NCBI GenBank assembly: GCA_963978545.1 | Contig: OZ021729.1 | Span: 81,930,670 to 81,994,669, forward strand | DNA: 64,000 bases | Source of the DNA: Linyphia triangularis | Lineage: Eukaryota; Arthropoda; Arachnida; Araneae; Linyphiidae | Direction: 5' to 3' | In this document: piece after piece, positions 46,704 through 59,063 of the stretch | How positions within the stretch are numbered: position 1 is the first letter of the stretch | Layout of the letters: the number at the start of each line of letters is the position of its first letter | The notes under the pieces: generated by a model | The model's database searches: none | Told to the model about the DNA's origin: nothing | The model's input: only the letters and a program-made list of their open reading frames with translations | Made by a program: the position numbers and the translations under genes

Positions 46704-46706
<3 letters not shown>

Positions 46707-47266
46707 GGTGGATCGAAAAAAAAAATTTCAGAATTTCAAATCCGACCTAAGGGGAAAAGATGTTCTATGGTATATAGATACATGGAAAAATAATTAAAAA
46801 AAATTAAATTTCAAGTTCAGTACTACCACAAGGAGGATGAAGTTTAGTTATTTGAGCTTTTTTATAGCAAAAAGTCAAATTCAATTGAATTTTTTTTTTG
46901 GAGAATTTCAAAACCTACCTGTACGGAAAAGATGTGCTGAGGTACATTAATTAAGGGAAAAATAAAATAAAAATAATAAATTTTATGTTAAGCTCTTTGC
47001 AAGGGGGATGAAGTTTTGGTATTTAAGCTTTTTAATGGTAAAATGTCAAAGTGATTTTTGTTTAAGTGAAACAGGCCTTCAGTACTTTTAAATGTTTATT
47101 GGAATGAGAAGACATATACTAAATGGTTACAGAAAAAAAAAATCTTTAGGAACATATTACAACTTCTTAAGAATTAAATCAAGAAAAATCAAAAAATCTT
47201 CGGAATTACAGTGAACGGTAATCACGTTTGGTGTTGAAAACTTGCTTGAGGTTTCGGGATTCCCGG

Positions 47267-47590
47267 CTATTTCTTTTTAACCCATCTCTTCTGTATGATC
47301 CACTTACAGATTAAAATGCTTCTGTGACTATTCGTTCTGTAGCTTGAGTACGACAGGGATACCCCTTGATAGTAGGTAATACTATATAGTATTGCCGTAT
47401 AAATGATTGTTTTGTTTACTATTGCTCCTGAAATCATGTCATCACTAAATCGTTCTGTCGCATTCTTCCACGTAATAAAGTTCACATAATCTGTCACACA
47501 AGGGTCAAAAGTTGATATGTTTAAGATACGGATATTAATCGCTAAAAGGGTTTGGGTTGCAGCAGACCGTTTGACTTTGCGCAAATTCAA
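47267..47590 (-). pseudogene. Open frame inside the GGGTGGATCG element, function unknown
   Basis: 107 codons beginning MNLRKVKRSAATQTL and ending in a basic tail (RWVKKK). No catalytic motif (DDE, DDD or RT) is visible. Its place within a TIR element suggests transposase debris, but this is inference. Confidence 0.25.
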
Positions 47591-48247
47591 AATTCTTTAA
47601 AGGACCGATTCCTTTGTGTTATTTTTGTCGTCAGCTAGCATTGATATCAGGATATTTTCAGGAAAGCCCAAACCCCCGTTTCAAAAATTACTGGATCAAT
47701 GACTTTCTTCAAATCAATTGAGAAATAACGCGATAGAAAGATTGATTAATGCAAATGCTCTGCACCATAGATTACCGATTGTTTGGTTTTGATCTTGAAT
47801 CACATAGATGCCTAGATTTTTACGATGAAGGTAATTAATGTCAATAAAGCTTTGGTTGGACATCTTCTAAGCCAAATAGAACACGAGAATTCTGTTGGGG
47901 GTTGTAAACCACCTTGAGTGACGAATCTTTCCAGAGTTTCTCTTCAACAGCCCTTCGCTGCTTTGTCCGCAGTGAGGGCTTCACAAATTTCCATTAAGCA
48001 CAGTTGATCAGTACTTTAGTCTTTCTTGTTAGTCAGTTCGCATAAGTTGGGGTTACGTGAATGAAACTACAGGTAGTATCTCGCATACGGTCACTCTTTG
48101 GCTTGTAACTGGCACACAAATCATTGTAGTGAACGCTTCAGAATCAGTTCCATATTTCGTACAACACCTTCTTTGATACCTGTGTTGACAGACTACCTAT
48201 TATCGCAACCAACATTGTTGTATCTATGTCATTGTCGGCGCATGACC

Positions 48248-48426
48248 TAGCCGACCAAACTGTATAGTGGTTAGTGTGCTAGCTTCTAGACCGCGAAGTT
48301 ACGGGTACGAGTCCCGTGTAAGGTATGGGTGTTTGTAAATGTATGTTAGCTCGTCAAATGACGAATATTTCGGCGCATTATAGTCCACGTGTTGCTGACA
48401 GCACCAGATAATCTGAAAACAACCAA
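48248..48426 (+). mobile_element. tRNA-derived SINE, copy G (old)
   Basis: Many substitutions in head and body, and a tail reduced to AACCAA. The flanks at 48234-48247 and 48427-48440 match at 11 of 14 bases. It is inserted in the TIR element at 46704-49252, so that element is older still. Confidence 0.85.
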
Positions 48427-49248
48427 GTCTACGCATGAACAAAACTTACGATGTGCTTTCCTTGAGATAGCTTTCCGTTAATTTTCTAGCTTTGAAAGCG
48501 CGATATTTGTCGTAGTATGAACTTATTTTTCTCAAAATGCTTTAGTGATCATTTATTGGTATTAAAGCTCGTTTCCAGGTCTCTCTTAACTTACTTGCAA
48601 CTTAATGACACGCGGCGAAAAGTGCATCTAAATACACTGTACTTTGCTCCTCTTTTTGAATGCCAATATAAGCACCTTATTACGTTTTTCGTACGTAGGA
48701 AGCATAATCGTGGGCATATTACAGCCTAACCCAAATATAGGACAAATCATGTCTTTTCTTAACAACGCTACAGTACAGTATTAGTCCAATTACACAAACA
48801 AACAAATGTCACATAATAAAATTGTAATTTAATTTATTTTACAAGAACAGCTCTCACCGATTAGGCGTCGAATTCCGTAAGCTGCTGACAACTGCATTAT
48901 AGGGTTGTAGGGTTGATTCAACGGTGATATGGGGGGGGGGGGGGGGGGGGAGGGAGTTGGGTAAAAAAGGGTTGAAATGTACACTGTACTACTAATTATT
49001 CAGTAATCATCACTTTTTTAGGATTTATATTGTAAAAAGCAATTATTTTTAGTGTAAAATCATTTAACGAAATTTATTACTTTTTGCATTTTTTTCGAAA
49101 ATTCAACCCCTTTGTGGCAGTGCAAATTTTTTTAATAAATTTTTTTATTATTATTTTTTCCCTAATCCCTATATCATAGAACATCTTTTCCCCATAGGTA
49201 GGTTTTGATTAATAATAATTTTTTTTCTCCATAGAAGAACGATCCACC

Positions 49249-49282
<34 letters not shown>

Positions 49283-49285
<3 letters not shown>

Positions 49286-51258
49286 CATTTCGCCACGTTT
49301 TGGAACATCCTGATTTCAGAAAAGTGCTCTAGAAAATAATGTCTGTCTGTGTGTACGTTGCGTGTGTGCGGGTGAGGAAATTATGACGTAATTTTTTATA
49401 TCTTATCATGCATAAATTCCAAGTACGATGCATAAAGCTCATTAATATTTTTAATTTGACTTTCTGCTAAAAAACTGATTAACAGCATTTACTTGGTTGA
49501 TTTTTTCAATTAATTTTTTTAACAACACATTTCAAAAATTTGCATAATCTAAAATTATTGTTTATGTCCTTGGATTCTTTTGTATTTTTTAATCGGCAAC
49601 GTTCAGTTACTTTGAAATCGGCCATCTACCTACAACGTGTTGTTTTAATTTTTGGGAAGAATATTCCAGAATTTCGTTCTACTAACAAAAATATATTCTC
49701 TGGCCCAAGTAACCTCTTTTTGCAAACAACAATTTAGTTGGTTTGTGTAAGTGCAATTAATTTTTTTTTTAGTGCAATTTTTAAAAAAAACTCTGAGAGG
49801 ATGTTTTATACTATGTTCTGTTTTTTTTTTTTTTTTCATTTTTATATTACTTAAGTGTCATTAATACTTTTCAATAAGCGCAGCGTCTTCAATTGATCGA
49901 GTATGTGCAATGGGGTTTCTTATTTGGTTTTTTAGATAATAGTTTTTATGTGAATGCTAATTATGAATTTTATGACTTTGGTTTTGGTGTAAATTCTATT
50001 GTTAACTATGATTTCTTTTTATTCATGTGTGAAAATCTTTTTCTATTGTTTAATTGTTATACGTGCGAAATTAGCCTGTGTGGGGGGAGGGGGAGGGATA
50101 ATGCTAAACTATCTGGTAACAGTTAAAGACATATAAATGGTTTTTCAAATCAACGTCAGTATTTATTAAATTTCTTTGTAAACTCCTTAAGTTTATTATA
50201 CACAGTGACACTTAGGACATTGAGGAGACTGAGTTAGAATGTTGAGGAGATTAAAGTATTGTTAATTAGTTGTTCATTTCTTACATTCATGGGACTTTAG
50301 TTTAACATCTGATTTTATAAAAACACACCATGGATTTTATTTTCATGATAAAAGTAGCTTTATGTGATGAGTTACCGAACCTCTGTTTACAGTGAATTTA
50401 ACCTGTACACTTTATTTTTTCCCTTACTCATTTTGAAAGTAAAATATATTGAGAATACATTATAAAATTTTAGATCGAAATTCGAAATATTAATGAAGTT
50501 ATAATGAATATTTGAGAGCTTCTCGTTGTTGTGGAGCATCTGTTCTTGAAACTTGAAACGCGTTTTACTCGAAACAATTTTTCGGTAGTCATGGTTGAAA
50601 AAAAAAAATTCTTTTGGACCGATTGCTCTGAAATTTTTACACGTTATTTTACACATCAGTAGTTCTCATCGAGAATATGATCTTTTTTTCCCATCCCTAA
50701 CTTTCCATTTTACAACACAATTTGTGCCTGCAAAAAAATCGCCTATATTTTCCAAAGTCCGCCATTTTGTTATTTTCTGACGAAATTTAATAATTATAAT
50801 TCCAACGAGAACACCAATTGTGAGTAACAATCAATTCGATTTTTTTTTATTTCAGATATCTTAAGAGCCGAAATAACAGGGGTCAGCAACGTACCTTTTC
50901 TTTAAGGCTTCTACTTTGACCAGTAATAAAAATAATAAAACAGTGTAAAATTAATTAATTTTTTTTATCCATTAAATGTAAATAATAACATACTAAAAAC
51001 AAAACCATTGAATTTTATTTTCCCCATAAAAAAATGTCATATAAAGTCGTGAAAAAACGTCCAAGTTACCAGACAAGTACCTTAAGTCTAACCATCTTTT
51101 TCTTCTTTTCTTTTTAATCTTGTGGACTAATTCAGCAAAATATATATTTAAAAAAAAAAAAAAACGTACTCTTATATTTTTGAAAAATTGAACAGAAAAT
51201 ATGATTTTTTTCCCTTTTTTTTCTGTTTTTAAACTTGTTCTTCAATAATTTAAAACTA
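49283..51258. other. No gene seen; possible hAT end at 50878
   Basis: Mostly AT-rich. CAGGGGTCAGCAACGTACC at 50878-50896 looks like a hAT terminus, but no partner end was found. A short GTCTGTCTGTGTGTAC run is at 49340-49355. Confidence 0.35.
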
Positions 51259-51437
51259 CAGTCAACTCACGATAACACGAAGTCTCATAAGTCGAATATT
51301 CGTTAATCTCGAAGTTTTCATTAGGGCCCAAGAATATGCCTTCAAAAGAAAATAATTACACTCTCGATGACTCGAACTTCGGATAACTCGAAGAATTTGG
51401 CTAGTCCCTTGAACTTCATGCTATCGCGAGTTGAGTG
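51259..51437. mobile_element. pogo/Tc1-type MITE, 179 bp
   Basis: Ends CAGTCAACTCACGATAACAC and ATCGCGAGTTGAGTG are inverted, with TA on both sides (51257-51258 and 51438-51439). Repeated TAA/TGACTCGAA-type motifs (ACTCGAACTTCGGATAACTC) are typical of pogo/Tigger-like subterminal sequence. Confidence 0.75.
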
Positions 51438-51691
51438 TAATGCAATTATATTAAGTAATTACAAATTAATCAAATTACATTAAATAATTTAAAACTGTCT
51501 TAATAATTTAAAATTAAGGCAACTATCTTTTAAATAACTTGAAACTGCCTTACATAATGTCAAATTAATACATTTATCTAAAATAATAAAAAAAATTGTC
51601 TGAAATAATTTAAAATTAATGAAATTTCTTTAAAAATTAATAAAAATGACTTAAATATTTGGTAAATATTCTAACTATCCATATCAATTTA

Positions 51692-52035
51692 AAACTAATG
51701 TAATTATTAATTATTTAATATAATTATTAATTATTTTAAATAATTATTAATTATTTAATATAATTATTAATTATTTTAAATAATTATTAATTATATAATA
51801 TAATTATTAATTATTTAAAATAATTATTAATTATTTAATATAATTATTAATTATTTAAAATAATTATTAATTATTTAATATAATTATTAATTATTTAATA
51901 TAATTATTAATTATATAATATAATTATTAATTATTTAAAATAATTATTAATTATTTAAAATAATTATTAATTATTTAAAATAATTATTAATTATTTAATA
52001 TAATTATTAATTATATAATATAATTATTAATTATT
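51692..52035. repeat. 20-bp AT minisatellite
   Basis: About 17 copies of TAATTATTAATTATTTAATA, with alternating final AAA, ATA or TATAATA variants. Each unit is a near-palindrome, so the array is prone to cruciforms. Confidence 0.96.
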
Positions 52036-53710
52036 TAATGTAATGATCAATTAAGTAATGTTTTTTATTAATTAATTAATTATTGTAACAATCAATTAAA
52101 AAAAATTATGTAACAATTTAAAACTGGAGCTACGAAACCTATGCCTTACTGTATATCTCCTTTGACCCATTTCATCATTTTTTATTAATATTCAACCTGT
52201 GAGGTATGGGCACGAAACCGAATAAAAAAATACAAATATTTATATTCTACTTCCCAGTTAGAGTACTCGCACATTAAACAATAAAACTAAAACAGCGTTA
52301 CATTTTACCACCGACAAGCTATCGATGATATTTACCCGTCAGGTTCAACTCAGTTAATCACTTAAATATTAAGAGCAAAAAAAAAAAAACCCGAAGCAAA
52401 TACTGACAAAAGAGAAATGTTTACATTGTAATTCCAATTCGCTCCGAGTCTTGACAAATAATAGAAGTTGACGCCTGCACAAAACAAGATCTATCAGACA
52501 AAACAAAAAAGTTGTTTTGATATGCAAATTTGAGACGTATGTTACGATCGTAATAATTCTCGTTTAAATACAAAAAAAAAAAAGTCATCTATTCTAAAAG
52601 TGATTTGAGGCTTAAACGTTTCCGAGATGTGTTATTTACCTTTTATTTCCTTGTGCATTATTTACACAAAGTTTCATCCAAAAAAAAAAAAAAATCGCAG
52701 ACGATTGTATGATTGAAATTGATCTTGTTGCACAAGAAAACGGGAAAATGTAACGACTTCGGAATTCGGTATTTGCAAAAGAAATGTTGACTTGTTTTTA
52801 TTGCCGAATCGCAAATCTGAGCGCTCCTTATTTGAAACGTAAGACATTGTTTAATTTAAGTGTCAATAACCTAGTGTCAGAAGAATAAACTATCGGACTT
52901 GCACGGAACGAAACAAAAAAATAGTTTGACATTTATTAAATTAAGTTAGGCTTAGTTTTAATTTTGTCCGTAAGTTGACGCTGTTTTATTTGCCGCTTCG
53001 ACTCATCTGCAATCACATATTTTTCTTTTTATGTGAATTGAAATTCATCGACGCTTTGCATCGAAAACGTACGAAGCAATGAAAGGTCACAAAAGCCTTT
53101 GTTAAGTATACACATCGAACAAATGAGCAAAATATTTCACCTGTGTTTAGAAAAATTGTTTGGGTAGAAATTCGGCTTGGGTCACTGTAAGAACCAACAA
53201 AAAGAGAGTTTCTTTAAAACATGCTTTTAAAGTAAAAGGAAGGGCCATTGGATGTTTTTGTTGGAATGACCCTTTGCAATTCGAATGAGACGCAACCAGA
53301 AAATTCCTGAGGGTGGTTTTTTTCCTACATTTTTCAGTTTGAAAAACAACGTATACAGAATTTAGTCAACCCATTTGTCTCATGCCATTAATATTTGTGC
53401 AGTTCTGTAGTCTATGACCTACGCGTACACAAATATTTTAATGATTTGTCACTAGCATTCGGGCCCTTAGCGTAACATCCTTAAGTATATAAATTCTTGA
53501 TTTATTTTTATTTTTCAGAGTATATATTAATTGGATTTTTGTTTTGTTTTAATTCAATTAGGAAAGGTGTAATAAACCAGCATTATCAGACTATATTTAT
53601 AAGATATTTATGGGGTAAGAAATACACGAACCTTATGACATTGAAACACTACTACAATATTTGGAAATCGGAAGCATCCATTTGATTACATTTTCTAAAC
53701 GACAGTTTAT
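52036..53710. other. Apparently unique non-coding DNA
   Basis: No repeats shared within the window and no convincing ORF. Confidence 0.4.
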
Positions 53711-53714
53711 TTAA

Positions 53715-53918
53715 CCCTTTGCACTCCAGTGGCGCCTCTCAGGCTCCACACGATTGGATGCCAAACCACGAGAGGACCATTAGGTGTGATGCGGAAATTC
53801 GATGCAAGGCCAATGACTGTGTTTAGTTTCTATGAAGCAAATCCATAAACACCAGCCGAGCTTAAAATGTCTCGAGTTGCTGATTCCTCCGCGCGAAAAA
53901 GGCCTGCAGTGCAAAGGT
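53715..53918. mobile_element. piggyBac-type MITE, 204 bp
   Basis: TTAA (53711-53714) plus CCCTTTGCACTCC at the left, and GGCCTGCAGTGCAAAGGT plus TTAA (53919-53922) at the right. A TTAA target with CCYTTTGC ends is characteristic of piggyBac. GC content is higher than the flanks. No ORF. Confidence 0.85.
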
Positions 53919-53984
53919 TTAAACAAAAAATAATTTTTGATGCTTTGAGATATACAAATCCATCATTTAATTCAAAGTTCTTGG

Positions 53985-54163
53985 GCCGACCAAATGGTAT
54001 AGTGGTTAGCGTGCTAGCTTCTAGACCGAGAGGTTGAGGGTTCCGAGTCCCGTGTTAGGCATGGGTGTTTGTAAATGTATGTTGGCTTGTCTAATGACGA
54101 ATGTTTAGGCTCATTATATCCCTCGTGTTGCTGACGGCGCCAGATAATCTGAAAACAACCAAC
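53985..54163 (+). mobile_element. tRNA-derived SINE, copy H
   Basis: Full-length, with a perfect 12-bp duplication CAAAGTTCTTGG (53973-53984 and 54164-54175). Confidence 0.92.
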
Positions 54164-54384
54164 CAAAGTTCTTGGACCTATGAGCAACTTTAGCATTATA
54201 CACTTATCTTACTCTGTACGAATGATGGTAAATTACAGACAACAAAATCAATAAAGTTAGAAAAATCTTATTGTAGGAACATCAAAACTTTAAAACTTAA
54301 GCTAAAATTATATAAGAAATTAGAAAGCCATTGCACACACACACACTCAAAGCAATGCTACATGAAAGCAGAATGTGCAATACA

Positions 54385-54460
54385 ATCCTACAAATATAAT
54401 AAAAATTAAGAGCCAAAGTTGTCTAACTTTTTCTCTTAATTTTTATTATATTTGTAGGAT
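54385..54460. repeat. Perfect 28-bp hairpin with 20-nt loop
   Basis: Arms 54385-54412 and 54433-54460 are exact complements. The size resembles a miRNA precursor, but the stem is almost pure A/T with no mismatches, so a small foldback element is as likely. Confidence 0.93.
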
Positions 54461-54745
54461 AATAAAATTGGATTAATTAGACCAAATTAAGATTTGGCTT
54501 AAGCAGCCAAAAAACAGATAATAAAATATGAATCTTAAAAATATTTTAAAATTTGAAATCCCGACCGAGTTTCTTCGTCAGGGGTTTTAAACCCAGTTGG
54601 GATTTCAATGGCTGCGTTTCTGAAATGAGATTGATCAAATATATCAATCGCATCAAGCAAAATTTCAAGAGTTTTAGAAATATTTATTACACATAACTAA
54701 ATCAAATTAAGAGTATTTGCAATAATGCTATGGATTTTAATTTGG

Positions 54746-55861
54746 TTGGTTGGTTGTTTTCAGATTATCTGGCGCCGTCAGCAACACGAGGGCTATAATG
54801 CGCCGAAACATTCTACACAGTGGTGTAGTGTAAAATAAAAAGGTGTGGGAACGCTAAGTCGTGTCGTTGTGTAAAAGTAAACTTTTTTTTCTGTGGGTGG
54901 TTGAGGTGAAAATGACTACTAAGAATAAATAATACTATTAATATTACTTTAATAATCTTAAAACAGATAACGAGCACTTCAAAAATTGAAAAGAAGAAAA
55001 AAAAAAAGTGTTTACACTTTTTTTTATTTAAATTATTTTTTAAACTATTAAGTTATATGGATTTACGAACAATTTGCCTTGCACAGCCCATTTTAACAGG
55101 TTTGAGACTTCATAAATGGATTATAAGACATTTTCAAATGTATTACTGACACAAATTTTTAAACAGATTTTTTACGACAATTTTTAAACAGATTACCTAC
55201 AACACATTTTAAACATGATTTATTTTTATTTTCATGATTTTTTTTTACAATTTTCATTAAAAAAAAATTCCCTAAGAGATCGAGTTTCAATTCAGACCCT
55301 CTCGAAATCTGTTTTCAAAACGAATTTTAAAATATTGCGATTGTTGCAGATGTCGATTGAGACATTGAGAGTTTTACGGATTTTCTCCTTCTCGAGATGA
55401 AAATGTAGAGAAGTTCATCTTGCTTGATAGACCCATCCTTATCCTTTTCAAAATTTGCTCCATTAATAAAATGAAAGTAACACCTAGAAGTGTGTTAGCA
55501 ACTAGTATGTGTTTTGCAAATACTTGAACTTGCTTGCTCAGCTCTGAAATTGTGGATCAAAAACGAAAGCATAATTCTCAGGAAAGAACTTTTTCGTTTT
55601 CTTACTTGATTTTGCGTTTAGTATCACGTAAAGAAAAAATCTAAAATACAAATTAAAAAAAAAAAATATGCGAGGGAACGCCGTTCCCCCTTTAAAAAAG
55701 GTAAAGGATCGTCGTTCCCACGCGTTCCCGCTCCACTACACCCCTGATTCTACATTAGACAAGCCAACATACATTTACAAACATCCATGCCTAACACGGG
55801 ACTCGGAACCCGCAACCTCGCGGTCTAGACGCTAGCACGCTAACCACTATAGCGTCTGGTC
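54746..55861 (-). mobile_element. tRNA-derived SINE, copy I, split by a hAT element
   Basis: The tail and body half is at 54746-54817 and the head half at 55755-55861. The SINE duplication GGATTTTAATTTGG is perfect (54732-54745 and 55862-55875). The 929-bp insertion is described separately. Confidence 0.93.
54818..55746. mobile_element. hAT-type non-autonomous element, 929 bp, inside SINE I
   Basis: Ends CAGTGGTGTAGTG and CACTACACCCCTG are inverted, and the 8-bp duplication ATTCTACA is perfect (54810-54817 and 55747-55754). Short frames only. It must be younger than the SINE. Confidence 0.95.
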
Positions 55862-56204
55862 GGATTTTAATTTGGCTTTTGGGATTTTCAGGGACAATTT
55901 GAGAAAAATATGGATTTACTAAATATTTTTGAATTTTCGTCTTTTTGAAAAATTTTCTCTTGGTTTCTGATTCCAATGTTTTGACGATATCGAAATCCAG
56001 TTAAATAGCCCTAACTGGTCGAAATAGTTCATTTTAAAACTTTTTATAATTTTTTTTTTTTTTGTGGAACATAGATGGCAGTGCAGTTTTAAATTTTTTT
56101 ATGCGGGGCTATTTTGGAAATTATATTTTTCAATACTTAAACTCTTGGTGCTGGACTGGATTCTTTTCGAATCAGCATGGATATTAAACTTTGGACGACA
56201 GCAG

Positions 56205-56253
56205 CTGCGTACTGGCCATAGGGTTGTCCGGTGCAATCACCGGGCCGGTCAGT
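56205..56253 (+). mobile_element. hAT end fragment related to 36832
   Basis: GCGTACTGGCCATAGGGTTG followed by TCCGGTGCAATCACCGGGCC resembles 36836-36898 (GCGTACTGG...CATAAGGTTATCCGATACAATC). SINE copy J follows immediately. Confidence 0.55.
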
Positions 56254-56434
56254 GCCGACCAAACGGTATAGTGGTTAGCGTGCTGGCTTCTAGACCGCGA
56301 GGTTGCGTGTTCGAGTCCCGTGGTAGGCATGGGTGTTTGTAAATGTATGTTGGTTTGTCTAATGACGAATGTTTCGGCGCATTATAACCCTCGTGTTGCT
56401 GACGGCGCCAGGTAATCTGAAAACAACCAACCAA
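56254..56434 (+). mobile_element. tRNA-derived SINE, copy J
   Basis: Full-length with a standard head and AACC tail. No clear target duplication; it abuts a hAT fragment. Confidence 0.88.
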
Positions 56435-57920
56435 TCTAACAGATTTTATGGTCTCGTGAATGAGGAATTTCGACTTGCTGTACGGATTACTTTTTTTGCT
56501 GATGGTAAAGTTGCATCTTCCATTTATATAACTAAATCTTTAAAGACAAAACTGAAAACTCTTTAAAACCTCTCAGCGAATAGATGTACCGTCCTTTGTG
56601 AATTTTAATACATTTGTGTTTTTACGTTATTAAATTGGAGGCACCATTTAGATCTGTTAAACTTTTAAGTTTTTCCATCGATTGAAAAGCCTCAATATCG
56701 CGTCACATTTCATTCAATGTTGCTTTGAACTTCTGATAAATTGGTACGTTACACTTTTTCAGGTGGCAGGAACCATCTCAAATAAAGAAATATACTCTCA
56801 AACAAAATTGATATTTTTTTCTGCTCAAAATTGATTGCTATGGATCAAAAGGCGGTGACAGTTTTATTTATCCATAAATACAGCATCATATCTCGCTATT
56901 CTTTCACCTACCCAATCCATTGTCGATTGTAATCAGGTATTAAATAAGAGAATTCTATATATATATATATATTTTTATCACTATATCATATTTGTGTTCA
57001 ATCGAGCCAGAAAATGAAAACAGAAATCCAGATTTTTGCTTCTTTTTCAGTCCTTTGTCATTTCAATTTTTCAATTCCTTTTGCCAAAAGTTAATATAAA
57101 ACCGGTGACTATATTCTTTCTTTACTCAAGCAAAAGGCTCACGGATTTTTAATAAAAAAAAAAAAAATGTCGACTATTCCGAACAATAATAATGAAATTA
57201 CTAGAAACCACGCGAACTGGGAAGTGATGAAGAGTTCCATGAAAATTTCAATTTGTAAAACACAATAGCGGAAATGCCATTCAGCAAATCCTTTTCTTCT
57301 TATTTGAAATGGCGGCTGTGGTTTTTGTGGACAAAACCAGAATATAATTCTCCGTCCGCATCACCACAATGGCCCGTGGGAAGGCAAGCTCAGACAGAAA
57401 AGCGGACATTGACCGTATTACGCGCTGCTTTTTTTTTTTTTTTATTTCACTCGCAGAAAGAGATTGAAAAAAAAAAAAAAAAAAAGAGAAGCAGAGATGA
57501 AGTTATTAGGATTCTTGTTCTAATTTAATTGTGGCCTAATCGCAGCTACTTAATTGTATGCAGATTGAATTATCCTTCCGTGCTGCAAACAACCATTACT
57601 TTGGAGAAGAAGAGCTCCGGCCTTTCTTCAAATTACAGGTTTGGAGACTATTTGTTAGTAAACAGTCCGCGTTAATACCAGGAGTGTTGCTTTCGGTCCA
57701 TCACCATTTGGTAATCGTTTTGAGGGGATTTCGAGAGAAAAAAAACAACCGAATAGCTATTTTTAATTTGTTTGTGGCCTTTTTAAGATATCACCTTTTT
57801 CGCTGGACTGTTTTTTAATTTTCCTCATGTGCGCGATGAAGTTAGGATGATGAAGAGAAAAGTGGTGCAAGTTAGAAGTTAAAGTCCAAAAGGTGCATCT
57901 TCAGTGAAAAAAAATAAAAT
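56435..57920. other. No gene seen
   Basis: Includes a short (TA)n (56958-56972) and a somewhat GC-richer patch at 57290-57425 without recognisable coding content. Confidence 0.4.
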
Positions 57921-58729
57921 TGTTGCGTGGATGGGGGTTCGAAAGATTTGAAGCCAAAGCAGATCAAAATTTGCAGAAATTTATTCCAATACAACTCTTC
58001 ACATATTCCTTTACAACTCCAGAACTTCTCGTTCTAGTAGACTCAATACAGCTCTTTTCACAACAATAGAGCACAAAATAGCAGTTAAACTTGACACACA
58101 ACTGCTAAATCGCCGCAAAAGGCAATGCAATACATTTCTCTTTCGGAACTCTCTGAATGCTCACTGAAATTCAGTATCTCAACTCAGTAATTCCAGTCAA
58201 CTAACAGACTAACCTCAGTCAACTAACGGACTCACCCAGTAACTCAACTGACAAACGGACTCAACTAACTCCATCACACTCTCTCTCGGTCTTATATAGG
58301 GGAGGCAAACATTCTTGAAACTTCTAGAGGTAGATATTTGGAGAACTTTCCAGATCGTAGTCGAAAAGTCCTATACATGTACATGGGGACCGAAAATGTC
58401 GCCAAATGGTCGTCAAGTTTGGCGACATTTTGGCAATTTCTCGCCAAATTTGGCGACAAAATTTAGTCGCCAAAACCTTCGCTAACTTTGCTCTATCTCG
58501 CCAATGTGGCGAGTTTGCCATTACCATAATGTTAAATGCCCTGCTCCTTGTAAAACTCGCTTCCCAGCGTTATCTCTGTAAAACTCGTTATCAAGCATCA
58601 AGACCCATATTGCAGGCAAACCAACTTAAAACGAACTATTGCACTGCCTTATGCAAAATGTACCTAAATTTTCCTATTTACAAAATTAACACTACGAAAT
58701 ATTTACAAATATACAAAAATTCGCAACCA
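57921..58729 (-). mobile_element. Solo LTR, inverted relative of 44156-44833
   Basis: About 809 bp. Read on the minus strand it begins GGTTGCGAATTTTTG and ends CATCCACGCAACA. The same TATA region (CTATATAAG) and AATAAA position are present. It is longer than its relative because a CAACTAACGGACTCA-type repeat (58175-58275) and TTGGCGA repeats (58390-58515) are expanded. No intact target duplication was found. Confidence 0.7.
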
Positions 58730-59063
58730 TATCTAAGATCATTAGATGCCAGCGACTAATCATCGAGTAAACGCTTCATGCCTGTCGCTAGAGAAACAAA
58801 TTTGTCGCTTGACAGTGGGCCAAGAGGGATGAACATTATACGCGCTCCTTTTATGGGAAATATATATATATATATACACATTATAAGTCGACGTTCATTT
58901 TGAGATAGCCAGTCATTAAAGGATAGCCACCAGCTTCGTGTAAATGCTTCATTCCATTCACAGGAGAAATCAGTCTGTCGCTTAAATGCCAGTGGTCTAA
59001 AAAAAAAAAAAAGTCGTAAGGGTTGAATGACACATTACCAGTCGGGATGCATTCATGTTGACA

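Larger units (their letters stand above)
46704..49252. mobile_element. ~2.55-kb element with TTAGGGTGGATCG inverted ends
   Basis: The left end is TTAGGGTGGATCGAAAAAAA; the right end is the inverse ...CGATCCACCCTAA. Within the subterminal few hundred bases, GGGGAAAAGATGTTCTATGG and CATAGAACATCTTTTCCCC are also inverted, so the inverted ends are long and diverged. The insertion lies inside (TA)n. A minus-strand frame of about 107 codons (47267-47590) and neighbouring open stretches may be remains of a transposase. It hosts SINE G. Superfamily unknown. Confidence 0.6.

Noticed and set aside
50878..50896. Complete hAT element starting CAGGGGTCAGCAACG
   Set aside because: No matching inverted end or 8-bp duplication was found, so it is mentioned only as a possible fragment.
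44156..58729. One LTR retrotransposon with LTRs at 44.2 and 57.9 kb
   Set aside because: The two LTRs are in opposite orientation and no gag or pol is found between them, so they are independent solo LTRs.
58406..58759. 117-codon ORF at a solo LTR
   Set aside because: It runs through LTR sequence and past its edge, and a similar frame arises in the other LTR copy (44217-44513), so it is a shadow of the LTR.
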